Counted from the first letter of the stretch, positions 1 through 8,781 are shown. The stretch: 64,000 nt of DNA from Dyella sp. GSA-30 (GCF_027924605.1 NZ_AP027042.1:1403524-1467523); one strand, 5' to 3'. Notes: generated by a model from the sequence alone, not told the origin. Made by a program: numbers and translations.

Positions 1-705
1 GAACAGCGGCGTTTCCGGCGAGTTGAGATACTTCGGGCCCTGATCGGCCTGCAGTACGCGTCCGCCAAAAGCGATCACGCGGCCGCGGCGGTCGAGGATG
101 GGAAACATCAGCCGTTCGCGGAAACGGTCATATTTGCTGCCACGTTCGTTGCTGGCCACCATGCCTGCTTCGTTCAACAGCTGCATGCGCCGCTCACTGG
201 TACCCAGTGACTTCATGATGCCGTCGTAGCCGGTCGGCGCCCAGCCGATGCGGAAGCGCTCGATCGTCTGCGCATCCAGCCCACGCTTCTTGCAGTAAGC
301 CTTGGCGTCGGCGTTCTTGGGCAGCTCGCCCTGGTACCAGCGCGCGGCGCTGTCGAGCAGCGCGTAGAGATCGGTCTTGTCCTCGCGTGGCGCATCGTTG
401 CCGCCCTCGCGTGGGACCTTCAGGCCGACGGCTTGGGCCAGTTCCTCGATGGCATCAGGAAACTCCAGCCGTTCGTAATCCATCAGGAACTTGATCGCCG
501 TACCGTGCGCGCCGCAACCGAAGCAATGAAAGAACTGCTTGGCCGGGCTCACATAAAACGATGGACTGCGTTCGTTGTGGAACGGACAGCACGCGGTCCA
601 TTCTCGCCCGGCCTTCTTCAACGGCACGCGCCGCTCGATCACGTCGACGATATCGACGCGGGCAAGCAGTTCATCGATGAAGCTGTCGGGGATCCGGCCA
701 CGCAT
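1..705 (-). CDS. dnaG: DNA primase, N-terminal 235 residues (cut by window edge)
   Basis: DnaG makes the RNA primers for DNA replication at the fork. The reading frame starts at ATG 705 with MRGRIPDSFIDELLARVDIV and stays open to position 1, so only the first 235 residues of roughly 600 are present. The CHC2 zinc-binding domain is visible: Cys40-x2-His43, then Cys61-x2-Cys64 in HCFGCGAHG. It is followed by the start of the catalytic core (RERLMFPILDRRGRVIAFGG). In this lineage dnaG normally follows rpsU and yqeY on the same strand. Here two extra genes lie between yqeY and dnaG. rpoD would be expected beyond the left edge but cannot be seen. Identification is very secure. Confidence 0.97.
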   Translation of the reverse strand, partial: MRGRIPDSFIDELLARVDIVDVIERRVPLKKAGREWTACCPFHNERSPSFYVSPAKQFFHCFGCGAHGTAIKFLMDYERLEFPDAIEELAQAVGLKVPREGGNDAPREDKTDLYALLDSAARWYQGELPKNADAKAYCKKRGLDAQTIERFRIGWAPTGYDGIMKSLGTSERRMQLLNEAGMVASNERGSKYDRFRERLMFPILDRRGRVIAFGGRVLQADQGPKYLNSPETPLF

Positions 706-742
706 AGGACATTAGTTTAGTCGATGGGGGAGGTTTCCAGTG

Positions 743-769
743 GATCGGCCGCGGTAAGCTCGGCCGATC
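743..769. promoter_or_regulatory. Inverted repeat in dnaG / S41-protease divergent region
   Basis: Perfect 9-bp arms GATCGGCCG (743-751) and CGGCCGATC (761-769) flank a 9-nt loop. The element sits 38 bp upstream of dnaG and directly before the ribosome-binding site (773-780) of the protease gene. It could be an operator or a 5'-leader hairpin of the protease mRNA. The sequence alone does not decide between these. Confidence 0.35.
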
Positions 770-785
770 AAAGGGGAGGGATGGT

Positions 786-2522
786 ATGGGGCGAGGGCAC
801 GGGATGGTGGTGTTGGCAGGGCTGCTGGCGATCGGTATGACCAATGCGCTGGCGGCTGAGACGCAAAGCCCGGCGATGCAGGCCTACGACCGCCTGAGTG
901 CGGCACGTGAACAGGCCGAGGCGGTGCGCAAGGATGGCAAGGACACGCCGGCGTCCAGGCAGCAAGCCGAAGCGATACTGCTCAAGGCGCTCGGCGATAC
1001 CTATTCGCCGGAGATAACGTCACTTGCCGATGGTAGTGGCGCTCTGCGCTTTCGTAGTTACAACATTCGTGACGACTTGTTCCTGTTGTATGTCGACGAG
1101 GGCGAGAAAGCCAAGGCGCTCGACATGATGGCAGCCAATGTCGCGCAGGCACCGATTCCTGCCGACAACATTTTTCGTAGTGACAAGGCCAAGGCGCTGC
1201 TGAAGGATGAGTCGCGCTACAAAGACATGCTGTCGCACATGGACGCGACGGGGCGGCTATGGCACGCAAAGACGATCGCCGTGCCGTACAAGCCACAGTT
1301 GAGCGAAGCGGAGCGTATCGCCGGATTGTCATTGTTCTGGTCGGAGGCCAAGTACAACTTCGCACACTTCAACAATGTGCCGCAGCTCGATTGGGATCAG
1401 GCGTATCTGGATTTCCTGCCGCAGGTGATCGCGGCCAGCGATACGCGGTCGTACTACGAAGTGCTGATGCGTTTCGCGCCGTTATTGCACGACGGCCATA
1501 CAAATATCGATCCACCCAAAGAGCTGCAAGACAGCTTCTATGCCCGCCCGCCGCTGCGCACGGCGCTGATCGGCGGCAAGGTGCTGGTGACCTTTGTTGG
1601 TAGCGCACTGCTGGACAAGCAGGGCATCCATGCCGGAGACGAAATCGCCAGCATCGACGGCGTCGAGGTCAAGCAATACGCGCACGAGCACGTGGAGCCT
1701 TATGAAAGCAGCTCCACGCCACAGGACATGGACGTGCGCAAATATACCTACAGCCTGCTTGGGGGCGACAAGGACAAGCCGGTCGAACTTGGGCTGGACG
1801 ATGGCCATGGTCATCGCCGCACGGTGACGGTCGCGCGCAGCAACTATCCGGATCGGCACGGTCCGCCGCAGTTCGAGTTCCGGATGCTGCCGGGCGGAGT
1901 GGCCTATCTGGCGATCGATCACTTCGAAAGCGAGGCGTCCAGCAAGGCCTTCGAGGATCATCTACCGCAGATCATGCAGGCCAAGGCACTGATTCTCGAC
2001 ATGCGACAGAACGGCGGCGGTTCGGACAGCTATGGTTTCAAGATCCTTACGCATCTCACGGACGCCCCGATTCCATCCGCCGCTGCCTACGAACAATCGG
2101 TCAGCGCAGTGTCGCGCGCCAACGGCGGCCTGGGTCTGGAATGGGTGCCGCTGGATGGCAGCGGGGAAGCCTATCCGCATGAAACCAAGTCCATTTTCCG
2201 GGGCCCTGTCGCGCTGCTGATCGGTGCGCAAACCTTCTCGGCCGGCGAAGACTTCGTGATGTCGTTCGATACGCTCAAGCGCGGCATCCTGGTGGGCCAG
2301 CCGACGGGTGGCAGTACGGGCATGCCGATGTCTTTCATGCTGCCGGGCGGCGGCTGGGCGCGCATCTGCGTCAAATGGGATCGTTATCCGGATGGGCGCG
2401 AGTTCGTCGGTCGTGGCATTACGCCGACTATCGCCCTGGCGCCGAGCGTGGCGGATGTGCGCGCAGGGAAAGATCCGGTGCTGGAGCGGGCGCGGCGAGA
2501 GCTGGTGAAAAGCCTTCCGTGA
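786..2522 (+). CDS. S41-family (C-terminal processing/tricorn-type) serine peptidase, exported
   Basis: The 578-residue product begins with a signal peptide (about residues 1-23, ending NALA/AET), so it should act in the periplasm or outside the cell. A PDZ-like segment lies near residues 265-320 (GIHAGDEIASIDGVEV). The S41 catalytic domain follows, with LILDMRQNGGG and the nucleophile region AQTFSAGEDF, where Ser485 is the likely nucleophile. The start at 786 is set by AAGGGGAGGG at 771-780. The gene lies on the strand opposite to dnaG and yqeY, interrupting the usual rpsU-yqeY-dnaG order. Its protein substrate cannot be told from sequence. Confidence 0.88.
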   Translation: MGRGHGMVVLAGLLAIGMTNALAAETQSPAMQAYDRLSAAREQAEAVRKDGKDTPASRQQAEAILLKALGDTYSPEITSLADGSGALRFRSYNIRDDLFLLYVDEGEKAKALDMMAANVAQAPIPADNIFRSDKAKALLKDESRYKDMLSHMDATGRLWHAKTIAVPYKPQLSEAERIAGLSLFWSEAKYNFAHFNNVPQLDWDQAYLDFLPQVIAASDTRSYYEVLMRFAPLLHDGHTNIDPPKELQDSFYARPPLRTALIGGKVLVTFVGSALLDKQGIHAGDEIASIDGVEVKQYAHEHVEPYESSSTPQDMDVRKYTYSLLGGDKDKPVELGLDDGHGHRRTVTVARSNYPDRHGPPQFEFRMLPGGVAYLAIDHFESEASSKAFEDHLPQIMQAKALILDMRQNGGGSDSYGFKILTHLTDAPIPSAAAYEQSVSAVSRANGGLGLEWVPLDGSGEAYPHETKSIFRGPVALLIGAQTFSAGEDFVMSFDTLKRGILVGQPTGGSTGMPMSFMLPGGGWARICVKWDRYPDGREFVGRGITPTIALAPSVADVRAGKDPVLERARRELVKSLP

Positions 2523-2534
2523 TCCGGTCCGTGT

Positions 2535-2565
2535 AGCGCTGCCCGGACTGAGTCCGGGCAGCGCT
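2535..2565. terminator. Bidirectional terminator-like hairpin
   Basis: Near-perfect palindrome AGCGCTGCCCGGACT (2535-2549), one base, AGTCCGGGCAGCGCT (2551-2565), placed between the convergent S41 protease and DUF1328 genes. There is no strong T-run on either side, so termination efficiency is uncertain, but the position fits a shared terminator. Confidence 0.6.
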
Positions 2566-2571
2566 GTATCG

Positions 2572-2742
2572 TCAGACCAGATGGACGATGCCGATCAGGC
2601 CCAGCAGGATGACGAGGAAGATGATCACGAAGATCACGAACAGCACCTTCGCGATCGTGCCGGTGACGCCGGACAAGGTGCCAAAACCCAGCCAGCCTGA
2701 AATCAGCGAGATGATGGCGAAAATAATGGCCCACTTCAGCAT
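2572..2742 (-). CDS. DUF1328-family small membrane protein
   Basis: A 56-residue protein starting MLKWAIIFAIISLISGWLGF, with two hydrophobic segments (about residues 4-22 and 32-54). This matches the DUF1328 (YtjA-like) family of tiny inner-membrane proteins, many of which are stress-induced; the role is unknown. I chose ATG 2742 rather than the upstream ATG at 2775 because the family begins MLKWA/MLRWA and a GAGGG lies about 8 nt upstream. The gene sits downstream of yqeY in the same direction but 146 bp away, so it may have its own promoter. Confidence 0.85.
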   Translation of the reverse strand: MLKWAIIFAIISLISGWLGFGTLSGVTGTIAKVLFVIFVIIFLVILLGLIGIVHLV

Positions 2743-2888
2743 GCGTATAGCCCTCGGTGATGTTGCGAGCCTCACTTTGTAGAGGCCGCAACGTGAAGGC
2801 GCCGCATCATCGGGGCATCGGCCGACTCGCTGTTTAATCGCGGTACGGCGCGGTCAGGAGCGCGTGAACGCCGCGTTCCCGGGCGAGA

Positions 2889-3335
2889 TCAGCCGGCCAG
2901 CTTGGCCTTGATGCGTCCCGACACCACGGCCATGTCGGCCCGGCCGGCGGCCTTGTCCTTGACCACGCCCATGACCTTGCCCATGTCCTTGGCCGAGCTG
3001 GCGCCGGTGTCGGCAATAGCCGCATCGATCAATGCATCGACTTCCGCCTCGGTGAGCTTGGCCGGCAGATACGTCTCGATGATGGCCATTTCGGCGCGTT
3101 CAACGTCGGCCAGGTCGGTGCGGTTGGCGGCATCGAACTGGCTCACGGAATCGCGTCGCTGCTTGAGCATTTTCTCAAGTACGGCAAGGACCTGGATGTC
3201 ATCCAGCTCGATGCGCTCGTCCACTTCGCGCTGTTTGACGGCAGCGAGGATCAGGCGCACGACGCCCAGCTTGTGCTTGTCGCCGCCGCGCATCGCGGTC
3301 TTCATGTCTTCGGTAAGTTGCTGCTTGAGGGACAT
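2889..3335 (-). CDS. GatB/YqeY domain protein
   Basis: The 148-residue cytoplasmic protein starts MSLKQQLTEDMKTAMRGGDK and spans the full YqeY domain (PF09424), including AGRADMAVVSGRIK near the C-terminus. This domain resembles the tail domain of the GatB tRNA-amidotransferase subunit, but stand-alone YqeY has no proven function. The start at 3335 has AGGAG 6 nt upstream. It lies directly downstream of rpsU with a terminator-like hairpin between them. This is the conserved rpsU-yqeY-dnaG neighbourhood, so co-expression with the translation and replication initiation genes is likely. Confidence 0.95.
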   Translation of the reverse strand: MSLKQQLTEDMKTAMRGGDKHKLGVVRLILAAVKQREVDERIELDDIQVLAVLEKMLKQRRDSVSQFDAANRTDLADVERAEMAIIETYLPAKLTEAEVDALIDAAIADTGASSAKDMGKVMGVVKDKAAGRADMAVVSGRIKAKLAG

Positions 3336-3380
3336 GTCGTGCTCCTGGTATCCGGATTCGGGCGATAAGGAAATGCAGAA

Positions 3381-3409
3381 AGCCGGCGTTGCGCAAGGCA
3401 ACGCCGGCT
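3381..3409 (-). terminator. Terminator/attenuator hairpin after rpsU
   Basis: 12-bp perfect stem AGCCGGCGTTGC (3381-3392) / GCAACGCCGGCT (3398-3409) with a 5-nt loop. Read on the minus strand it lies 115 bp past the rpsU stop and is followed by TTTCTGCATTTCC, a modest T-rich tail. It lies just upstream of yqeY and probably sets the rpsU:yqeY expression ratio, as attenuators do in macromolecular-synthesis operons. Confidence 0.65.
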
Positions 3410-3523
3410 GGTGCAAGTGCTGAACGCAGCGGCGGCGGAGTTAATCGCGCCAAGCTGCCAAAGCTACCTGGGGGCGCTGGGAAGCGCCAGGGCTGGCATC
3501 ACGCGGATGCCGGGCCAGGTAAC

Positions 3524-3739
3524 TCAGTACAGGCGGGTACGACGCGAGGTGTCACGCGACAGGCGGCGCAGATGGCGCTTCACCGCGGCGGCACGCTTGC
3601 GCTTGCGCTCCTGGGTCGGCTTTTCGTAGAACTCGCGCTTACGAGTCTCGGCCAGGACGCCGGCCTTTTCGCAGGTGCGCTTGAAGCGACGCAGGGCAAG
3701 CTCGAACGGCTCGTTCTCGCGGACTTTTACGCTGGGCAT
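3524..3739 (-). CDS. rpsU: 30S ribosomal protein S21 (bS21)
   Basis: A 71-residue basic protein, [20 protein letters not shown] at the start and a lysine/arginine-rich C-terminal half, the exact length and pattern of gammaproteobacterial bS21. It binds the 30S platform and helps initiation on mRNA. ATG 3739 has GGAG 6 nt upstream. It is divergent from tsaD across a 110-bp intergenic region, the standard arrangement in gammaproteobacteria. The identification is secure. Confidence 0.98.
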   Translation of the reverse strand: MPSVKVRENEPFELALRRFKRTCEKAGVLAETRKREFYEKPTQERKRKRAAAVKRHLRRLSRDTSRRTRLY

Positions 3740-3849
3740 GGAAACTCCGAATATGACTAGGTACTGCCCGTGGAATTGGGCGAGCCGCAAAGTATAGCCG
3801 CGCCAGGGCGGCTGCGTAAAGTCGCTCGCTCCCCGTTAGACTGTTGGGC

Positions 3850-4893
3850 ATGTCAGCGCCCAATAAACCCATCCTAGGCATCGAGACCTCCTGCGACGAA
3901 ACCGGTGTGGCCCTGCTGCGCTGGGAGCCGGAAAAGCCGGGGGAGGGCCTGCTGGCCCATACGCTGTATAGCCAGATCAAGCTGCACGCCGATTATGGCG
4001 GCGTGGTGCCCGAGCTGGCCAGCCGCGATCACGTGCGCAAGCTGTTGCCGCTGGTGCGCGAGGCGCTGGCCCAGGCCGGTTTGACCCCCCAGGACCTGGG
4101 CGGCGTGGCCTATACCGCCGGGCCGGGGCTGGTCGGCGCCTTGCTGGTCGGTGCGGCGGCTGCGCGGGCCATGGCCTGGGCGCTGGGTGTGCCGGCTATC
4201 GGCGTGCACCATATGGAAGGTCATCTGCTCGCCCCCTTGCTGGAGGACGATCCGCCCAAGCCGCCGTTCGTCGCCCTGCTGGTCTCGGGCGGGCATTCGA
4301 TGCTGGTCGAGGTCAAGGGCATCGGCCAGTACCGGATCCTGGGCGACACGCTGGACGACGCGGCCGGCGAAGCGTTCGACAAGACCGCCAAGATGATGGG
4401 CCTGCCCTATCCGGGTGGCCCTGCGTTGGCGGCATTGGCGCAGCAGGGCCAGCCTGGACGGTTTCGCTTTTCGCGGCCGATGACCGATCGCCCCGGGCTG
4501 GATTTCAGCTTTTCCGGCTTGAAGACGCAGGTGCTGCTGGCCTGGCAGCAGTCGGACCAGAGCGAACAGACCCGCGCCGACATCGCGCGCGCCTTCGAAG
4601 AGGCGATTGTCGATACCTTGATCATCAAGTGCCGCCGCGCGCTCGAAGCGTCCGGCGCCAGGCGCCTGGTCATCGCTGGCGGCGTCGGCGCGAACAAGCG
4701 CCTGCGCGCCGAGCTGGCTGCCGCTGGCGAGAAGGACGGTTTTCGCACCTATTTCCCGCGCCTGGCATTCTGTACCGACAACGGCGCGATGATCGCGCTG
4801 GCCGGTGCGATCCGCCTCGCGCACGGCCAACATCAGGACGAGACCGTGCAGGTCTTTCCCCGTTGGGATCTGGAAAGCCTGCCGGCGGCCTGA
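3850..4893 (+). CDS. tsaD: tRNA N6-adenosine threonylcarbamoyltransferase
   Basis: TsaD transfers the threonylcarbamoyl group to A37 of ANN-decoding tRNAs (t6A), acting with TsaB, TsaE and TsaC/Sua5. The 347-residue product has the ASKHA-fold signatures [23 protein letters not shown] and [10 protein letters not shown]. The metal-binding HHMEGH motif covers residues 120-125. ATG 3850 is preferred over the in-frame TTG 3844, because family members start immediately before the [12 protein letters not shown] segment. It is divergent from rpsU, as is usual. It is separated by 46 bp from folB, so read-through into the folate genes is possible. Confidence 0.98.
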   Translation: MSAPNKPILGIETSCDETGVALLRWEPEKPGEGLLAHTLYSQIKLHADYGGVVPELASRDHVRKLLPLVREALAQAGLTPQDLGGVAYTAGPGLVGALLVGAAAARAMAWALGVPAIGVHHMEGHLLAPLLEDDPPKPPFVALLVSGGHSMLVEVKGIGQYRILGDTLDDAAGEAFDKTAKMMGLPYPGGPALAALAQQGQPGRFRFSRPMTDRPGLDFSFSGLKTQVLLAWQQSDQSEQTRADIARAFEEAIVDTLIIKCRRALEASGARRLVIAGGVGANKRLRAELAAAGEKDGFRTYFPRLAFCTDNGAMIALAGAIRLAHGQHQDETVQVFPRWDLESLPAA

Positions 4894-4939
4894 TCGTTAC
4901 GTACTTTCCTGTTCACCATTGACGGTTGATTGTTCTCCC

Positions 4940-5299
4940 ATGGATATCGTTTTCATCGAAGACCTGCGCATCGAAACCGTGATCGGTATCTACGATTGGG
5001 AGCGTCGCGTGCGCCAGACCTTGTCCTTCGACATCGAAATGGCCTTCGACAACACACGTCCGGCGGCGAGTGACGATATCGCCCATACGCTCAACTACAA
5101 GGACATCTCCAAGCGGTTGATCGACTATGTCGGCAGTTCCAGTTTCGGACTGGTGGAAACGCTGGCCGAACGCTGCGCGGAAATCATCCGCAACGAGTTC
5201 GGCGTGAGCTGGGTGCGATTGAAGTTGTCCAAGCCCGGCGCGGTACGTGGCGCACGTGCGGTAGGCGTGCGCATCGAGCGCGGTACGCGTCCGGTCTGA
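4940..5299 (+). CDS. folB: Dihydroneopterin aldolase
   Basis: FolB cleaves dihydroneopterin to 6-hydroxymethyl-dihydropterin and glycolaldehyde in folate synthesis. The 119-residue product has the family pattern GIYDWERRV (residues 16-24), the pterin-binding Glu73 in LVETLAE, and the catalytic Lys98 in KLSKPGAV. ATG 4940 is the start giving family length; the frame is open further upstream only because tsaD overlaps it. folK begins 4 bp after the stop, so the two consecutive pathway enzymes are co-transcribed and probably translationally coupled. Confidence 0.97.
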   Translation: MDIVFIEDLRIETVIGIYDWERRVRQTLSFDIEMAFDNTRPAASDDIAHTLNYKDISKRLIDYVGSSSFGLVETLAERCAEIIRNEFGVSWVRLKLSKPGAVRGARAVGVRIERGTRPV

Positions 5300-5303
5300 G
5301 GCG

Positions 5304-5789
5304 ATGGCGCGCGCTTATCTGAGTTTGGGCTCCAACCAGGAGCCGCTGCGCTACCTCAATGCGGCGCTCGCCGAGCTGCGCGAGCGCTTCGGTGACATCG
5401 TGGTATCGCCGGCGTATCGCAGCCGGTCTGTGGGTTTCGATGGGGCGGACTTCGTCAATCTCGCGGTCGGAGTGGATACGGATCTGTCGCCGCAAGCCTT
5501 GAACGACTGGCTGCATGCGTTGGAGGATCGTCACGGTCGCCGCCGCGACGTGCCGCGCTATTCGGACCGCACGCTCGATATCGACATCGTGTTGTATGAC
5601 GATCTCGTGATGAACGGGGATGGTCATTTGCAGCTGCCGCGCAAAGAGTTGAAACATGCCTTTGTGCTGCGGCCTATCGCCGATATCGCGCCGATGCTGC
5701 GGCACCCGCTCAGTGGCGACACCATGGCGGCGCTATGGTCGGCGTTCCTGGCCGATAGCGAGCCGCTGGAGCGCATTGAATTGAGTTGA
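5304..5789 (+). CDS. folK: 6-hydroxymethyl-7,8-dihydropterin pyrophosphokinase
   Basis: FolK takes the product of FolB and adds pyrophosphate from ATP, preparing it for FolP. The 161-residue protein starts ARAYLSLGSNQEP, the standard HPPK opening. It keeps the substrate/Mg segment RTLDIDIVLYDD and the LPRKELKHAFVLRP segment. Four bases separate it from folB. It completes a two-gene pterin module; an SDR of pteridine-reductase type lies 1.2 kb away on the other strand. Function is secure. Confidence 0.97.
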   Translation: MARAYLSLGSNQEPLRYLNAALAELRERFGDIVVSPAYRSRSVGFDGADFVNLAVGVDTDLSPQALNDWLHALEDRHGRRRDVPRYSDRTLDIDIVLYDDLVMNGDGHLQLPRKELKHAFVLRPIADIAPMLRHPLSGDTMAALWSAFLADSEPLERIELS

Positions 5790-5855
5790 ACCTGCACTGT
5801 CGCTGCCTATGCGCCGGTGATAAAAAGCCAATCACAGACAAGGAGGAGGGGGACG

Positions 5856-6713
5856 ATGGGCAAGTTTGCGCGTAGTTGGGCCTTGATGAAAGCGAGTGCG
5901 AGTGTATTGCGCTCGGACAAGTCGCTGATGATGTTTCCGTTGCTGTCGGGTCTTTGCAGCCTGGTGGTCGCGGCCAGTTTTCTGATCCCGATCGCGGTGA
6001 CGCTGGGCATCGTGCATCACGCAACCGCCAACGAGACGCGCGGGTTCTCGCTGGCTGCCTACCTGGGCATGTTCGTGTTCTACCTGGTGCAGTACTTCAT
6101 CATCATCTTTTTCAACACCGCTCTGGCCGGTACGGTGCTTGCGCGCCTTCGCGGCGAACCGGCGACGATGTCGACTGGCTTTGCCGTAGCACGCTCGCGT
6201 TGGGGCAGCATTCTTGGCTACGCCATGATCGCCGCAACCGTCGGTTTGTTTCTGCGCGCATTGCAGGAGCGCCTGGGTCTGGTCGGCAGGATGATTGCCG
6301 GCCTGTTCGGTCTGGCCTGGACGGTGGCGAGCCTCCTGGTCGTGCCGGTGCTGGCCAGTCAGCAGGTGGGGCCCATGGATGCAGTTTCCCGTAGCGTGGC
6401 CCTGCTCAAGCGTACCTGGGGCGAAAATCTGATCGGCCAGGGTGGTATCGGTGTGGTGTTTAGTGTGGTCACCGTTATCACGACATTTGCATGCGGCTTG
6501 CTGGTCGTAGCGGCAATCACATCGCAATCGATGCCGGCCATTGTCGCGGCGATTGCCCTGGCGGTCATCGGCCTGATCACGCTGGCGCTGGCGCACTCGG
6601 CGCTTCAAGGCATCTATGCGGCGGTGTTGTATCGCTATGCCGAGAGCGGTGAAGTCGGCGGCGGTTTCGAGCCGAAGCTCCTGGAGCAGGCTTTTCGCGT
6701 AAAGGCGGACTGA
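5856..6713 (+). CDS. DUF6159-type polytopic membrane protein
   Basis: A 285-residue inner-membrane protein with about six hydrophobic segments (near residues 30-55, 68-90, 122-145, 150-172, 195-225 and 230-258) and short basic loops. It resembles the uncharacterised DUF6159 family; no catalytic motif is visible. ATG 5856 is fixed by a very strong ribosome-binding site (AAGGAGGAGG, 5841-5850). It follows folK by 66 bp and may be read from the same transcript, though nothing ties it to folate. A REP-like element follows immediately downstream. Confidence 0.7.
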   Translation: MGKFARSWALMKASASVLRSDKSLMMFPLLSGLCSLVVAASFLIPIAVTLGIVHHATANETRGFSLAAYLGMFVFYLVQYFIIIFFNTALAGTVLARLRGEPATMSTGFAVARSRWGSILGYAMIAATVGLFLRALQERLGLVGRMIAGLFGLAWTVASLLVVPVLASQQVGPMDAVSRSVALLKRTWGENLIGQGGIGVVFSVVTVITTFACGLLVVAAITSQSMPAIVAAIALAVIGLITLALAHSALQGIYAAVLYRYAESGEVGGGFEPKLLEQAFRVKAD

Positions 6714-6778
6714 AAAGCGGCCTGCTTTGCAGGCTACTGCGGTTGAAGGGAGCCTCGAACAACCTCAGTTTTGATTGT

Positions 6779-6905
6779 CGTCATCCCGGCGTAGGCCGGG
6801 ACCCAGTGGCATCGGTTTTCAGTTTTCGCAATAGGGCTGACCTACGCAGGTCCTCGCGACAACCGATCACAAAGCCACTGGGTTCCGGCCTGCGCCGGAA
6901 TGACG
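6779..6905 (+). repeat. 127-bp REP-like inverted-repeat element, copy 1
   Basis: Outer arms CGTCATCCCGGCG... and ...CGCCGGAATGACG enclose a spacer of about 60 nt that contains TTTTCAGTTTTCGC and CGATCACAAAG. Its length, arms and spacer match the elements at 52042-52168 (same orientation) and 20249-20375 (opposite orientation). The upstream flank (CCTCGAACAACCTCAG) is also shared. It lies between the convergent DUF6159 and pteridine-reductase-like genes. Confidence 0.85.
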
Positions 6906-6974
6906 AATAGGTAGGGTTTTCCGAATATCTCCGAAGTCGCCCATGTAGGAGCGGCTTCCACCGCGACCCACAGC

Positions 6975-7721
6975 CTAGACCGAAAGCGTCCGCCCACCAT
7001 CGATGCGAATGATCTGCCCGGTCACAAAAGGCGCATCGCGCAGTAGCCATAACACGGCGCTGGCCACATCATCGGGACTACCCGCGCGTTTGAGCGGCGT
7101 GCGTTCGAGCATCGCCTGTTTATCGCCATAGGCCTTGCCTTCGCTCGGCCACATCACCGCGCCGGGTGCTACGCCGTTGACGCGTATCGCCGGCCCGAGA
7201 TCCAGTGCGAGCGAGCGCGTCATCGCTTCCAACGCAGCCTTCGCCATGCAATACAGCGTGTGGTTGGCAAGTGGGCGTTCGGCGTAGATGTCGACCAGGT
7301 TGACGATGGCGCCACTGCGCTCACGCAACGCCGGCACCGCTGCCTGAGCGAGAAAGAAAGGCGCCTGCGCATTAGAAGCGAACAGTTCCTGCCACTGGGC
7401 CGGCGTCGCCGTGCCGATCGGTGTGGGGTAGAACGCCGACGCGTTGTTGATCAGTGCATCGAGCCGGCCATAGTGGGCGAGTACTTCGTCGACAAGCCCG
7501 GGCAGCCGGTCGAGCTCGGCCAGTTCGGCCTGGACGCAGAGTGTGCTGCCGGCGCGCGCTTGTTCCAGCGATTGAGCCAGGGCCTGAGCTTCTTCGCGCG
7601 AGCGGCGGTAATGCAGTGCGAGATCGTAACCGGCGCCGTGCAGCACGCGCGCGATCGTCGCGCCCACGCGTTTACCCGCGCCTGTGATCAGGACGACAGG
7701 GCGGTCGTGACGTGGGCTCAT
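6975..7721 (-). CDS. Pteridine reductase-type short-chain dehydrogenase (FolM-like)
   Basis: A 248-residue NADP(H)-type SDR. The cofactor motif is TGAGKRVG (residues 13-20), the TGxxxRxG form typical of PTR1/FolM rather than the ordinary TGxxxGxG. NNASAFYPT and the catalytic Tyr-x3-Lys in LYCMAKAALEAM are present. Such enzymes reduce dihydropterins or biopterin. ATG 7721 has AGGAAC 6 nt upstream; an upstream in-frame ATG (7766) lacks one and adds 15 residues not seen in the family. Closeness to folB-folK supports a pterin role; substrate choice is inferred. Confidence 0.8.
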   Translation of the reverse strand: MSPRHDRPVVLITGAGKRVGATIARVLHGAGYDLALHYRRSREEAQALAQSLEQARAGSTLCVQAELAELDRLPGLVDEVLAHYGRLDALINNASAFYPTPIGTATPAQWQELFASNAQAPFFLAQAAVPALRERSGAIVNLVDIYAERPLANHTLYCMAKAALEAMTRSLALDLGPAIRVNGVAPGAVMWPSEGKAYGDKQAMLERTPLKRAGSPDDVASAVLWLLRDAPFVTGQIIRIDGGRTLSV

Positions 7722-7791
7722 GCGACGGTTCCTGGCTTTTTCGATGATTGCTCCAGCTTGCCGCAAAGCGATGCGTGCGTCATCTCGCGGC

Positions 7792-8622
7792 TCAGGTTTT
7801 CCGGGGTGCCGGGCGCTTTTTTGCCGCGACCTTTTTCACGGCTTTCTTCGCCGCTTTCTTGGCGACACTGCTGCTCTTGGTGGCCGTCTTCCTGGCGCTG
7901 TCGATCACCTTACGGGCCGTGCGGCTCACGGCTTTGCTGGTGGCTCGGCGCGGGGACTTTTTTTTTACGGTGTCGGCAAATTCTGCGTCGTCCGCGACGC
8001 CATCGACCTCGATATCGCCACTGAACATCTCGATCGCGGTCTTAGCCACCTGTCCGGTGTCGTAATAGGCATAGGCGCCGACACCGAGCGCGCCGACGAT
8101 CGGCAGCCAGCGCGAAATACCCTTGCCGACCGCGCGTTGCGTGATTGACGTGCCAATGCGTTTGGCCACGCGTTCGGCAACGGCATAGGACATGCGACGA
8201 AACAGCAGGCGGTCGCCCATGCGCACCACCAGGTCGCGAAACGCCTGCGCGGCGGTATGGCGAAACAGGCACCAAAGCATCTGTTCGCGCCCCAGCGCCG
8301 CATGCTTGCCGTAGGCGGCGGCGATATCGCTGACCATCTGCGCCTGGATTTTCCAGATCGCTATCAGCTCCGGCAGGATGGTGAGCCAGCCCAGCGGACC
8401 GGGCGGCAGGGCTAGCGAGCCTGAGGTCAGCGCCGCGCGTTGGGCGGCCCGACTGGCCAGGCGGCGCGCTTCGGTTTCCGGATCCTTGGCGCCGCCGATG
8501 CGGCTGTCGGGGATCTGGCTGACGAAATCCAGGATGGCGCGGGTGACCCGGCTCTGCTCGGCTGGTTCCACTACGGCGGGGAGCTGATCCCCGGACACAT
8601 CCTTCGCTGAGCGTTTTGCCAT
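7792..8622 (-). CDS. EcsC-family protein with Lys/Ala-rich tail
   Basis: A 276-residue protein. The central part (about residues 60-200) fits the EcsC family, with ILPELIAIWKIQAQMVSDIA and a hydrophobic WLPIVGALGVGAYAYYDTG segment that may contact the membrane. Residues 218-276 form a low-complexity histone-H1-like tail rich in KKA/AKK and RR, which could bind nucleic acid or anionic surfaces. ATG 8622 has AAGGGAG upstream. An A9 run (7958-7966) codes for the lysines at the start of the tail and is a potential slippage site. Function unknown. Confidence 0.72.
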   Translation of the reverse strand: MAKRSAKDVSGDQLPAVVEPAEQSRVTRAILDFVSQIPDSRIGGAKDPETEARRLASRAAQRAALTSGSLALPPGPLGWLTILPELIAIWKIQAQMVSDIAAAYGKHAALGREQMLWCLFRHTAAQAFRDLVVRMGDRLLFRRMSYAVAERVAKRIGTSITQRAVGKGISRWLPIVGALGVGAYAYYDTGQVAKTAIEMFSGDIEVDGVADDAEFADTVKKKSPRRATSKAVSRTARKVIDSARKTATKSSSVAKKAAKKAVKKVAAKKRPAPRKT

Positions 8623-8781
8623 GACAACTCCCTTGGAAACGTCGGCTGGAGAGCCCGCCGACAGAGGCTCAGTCTATGGATGACAGGTGAAGTTGGCCTG
8701 ACGAGGGAGGGAGTGGCTAGCCGCAGCTACTTGCGGCGACGGGCATGACTTATGGGGCAGGCACTGGCTGCTCCGTAATGG

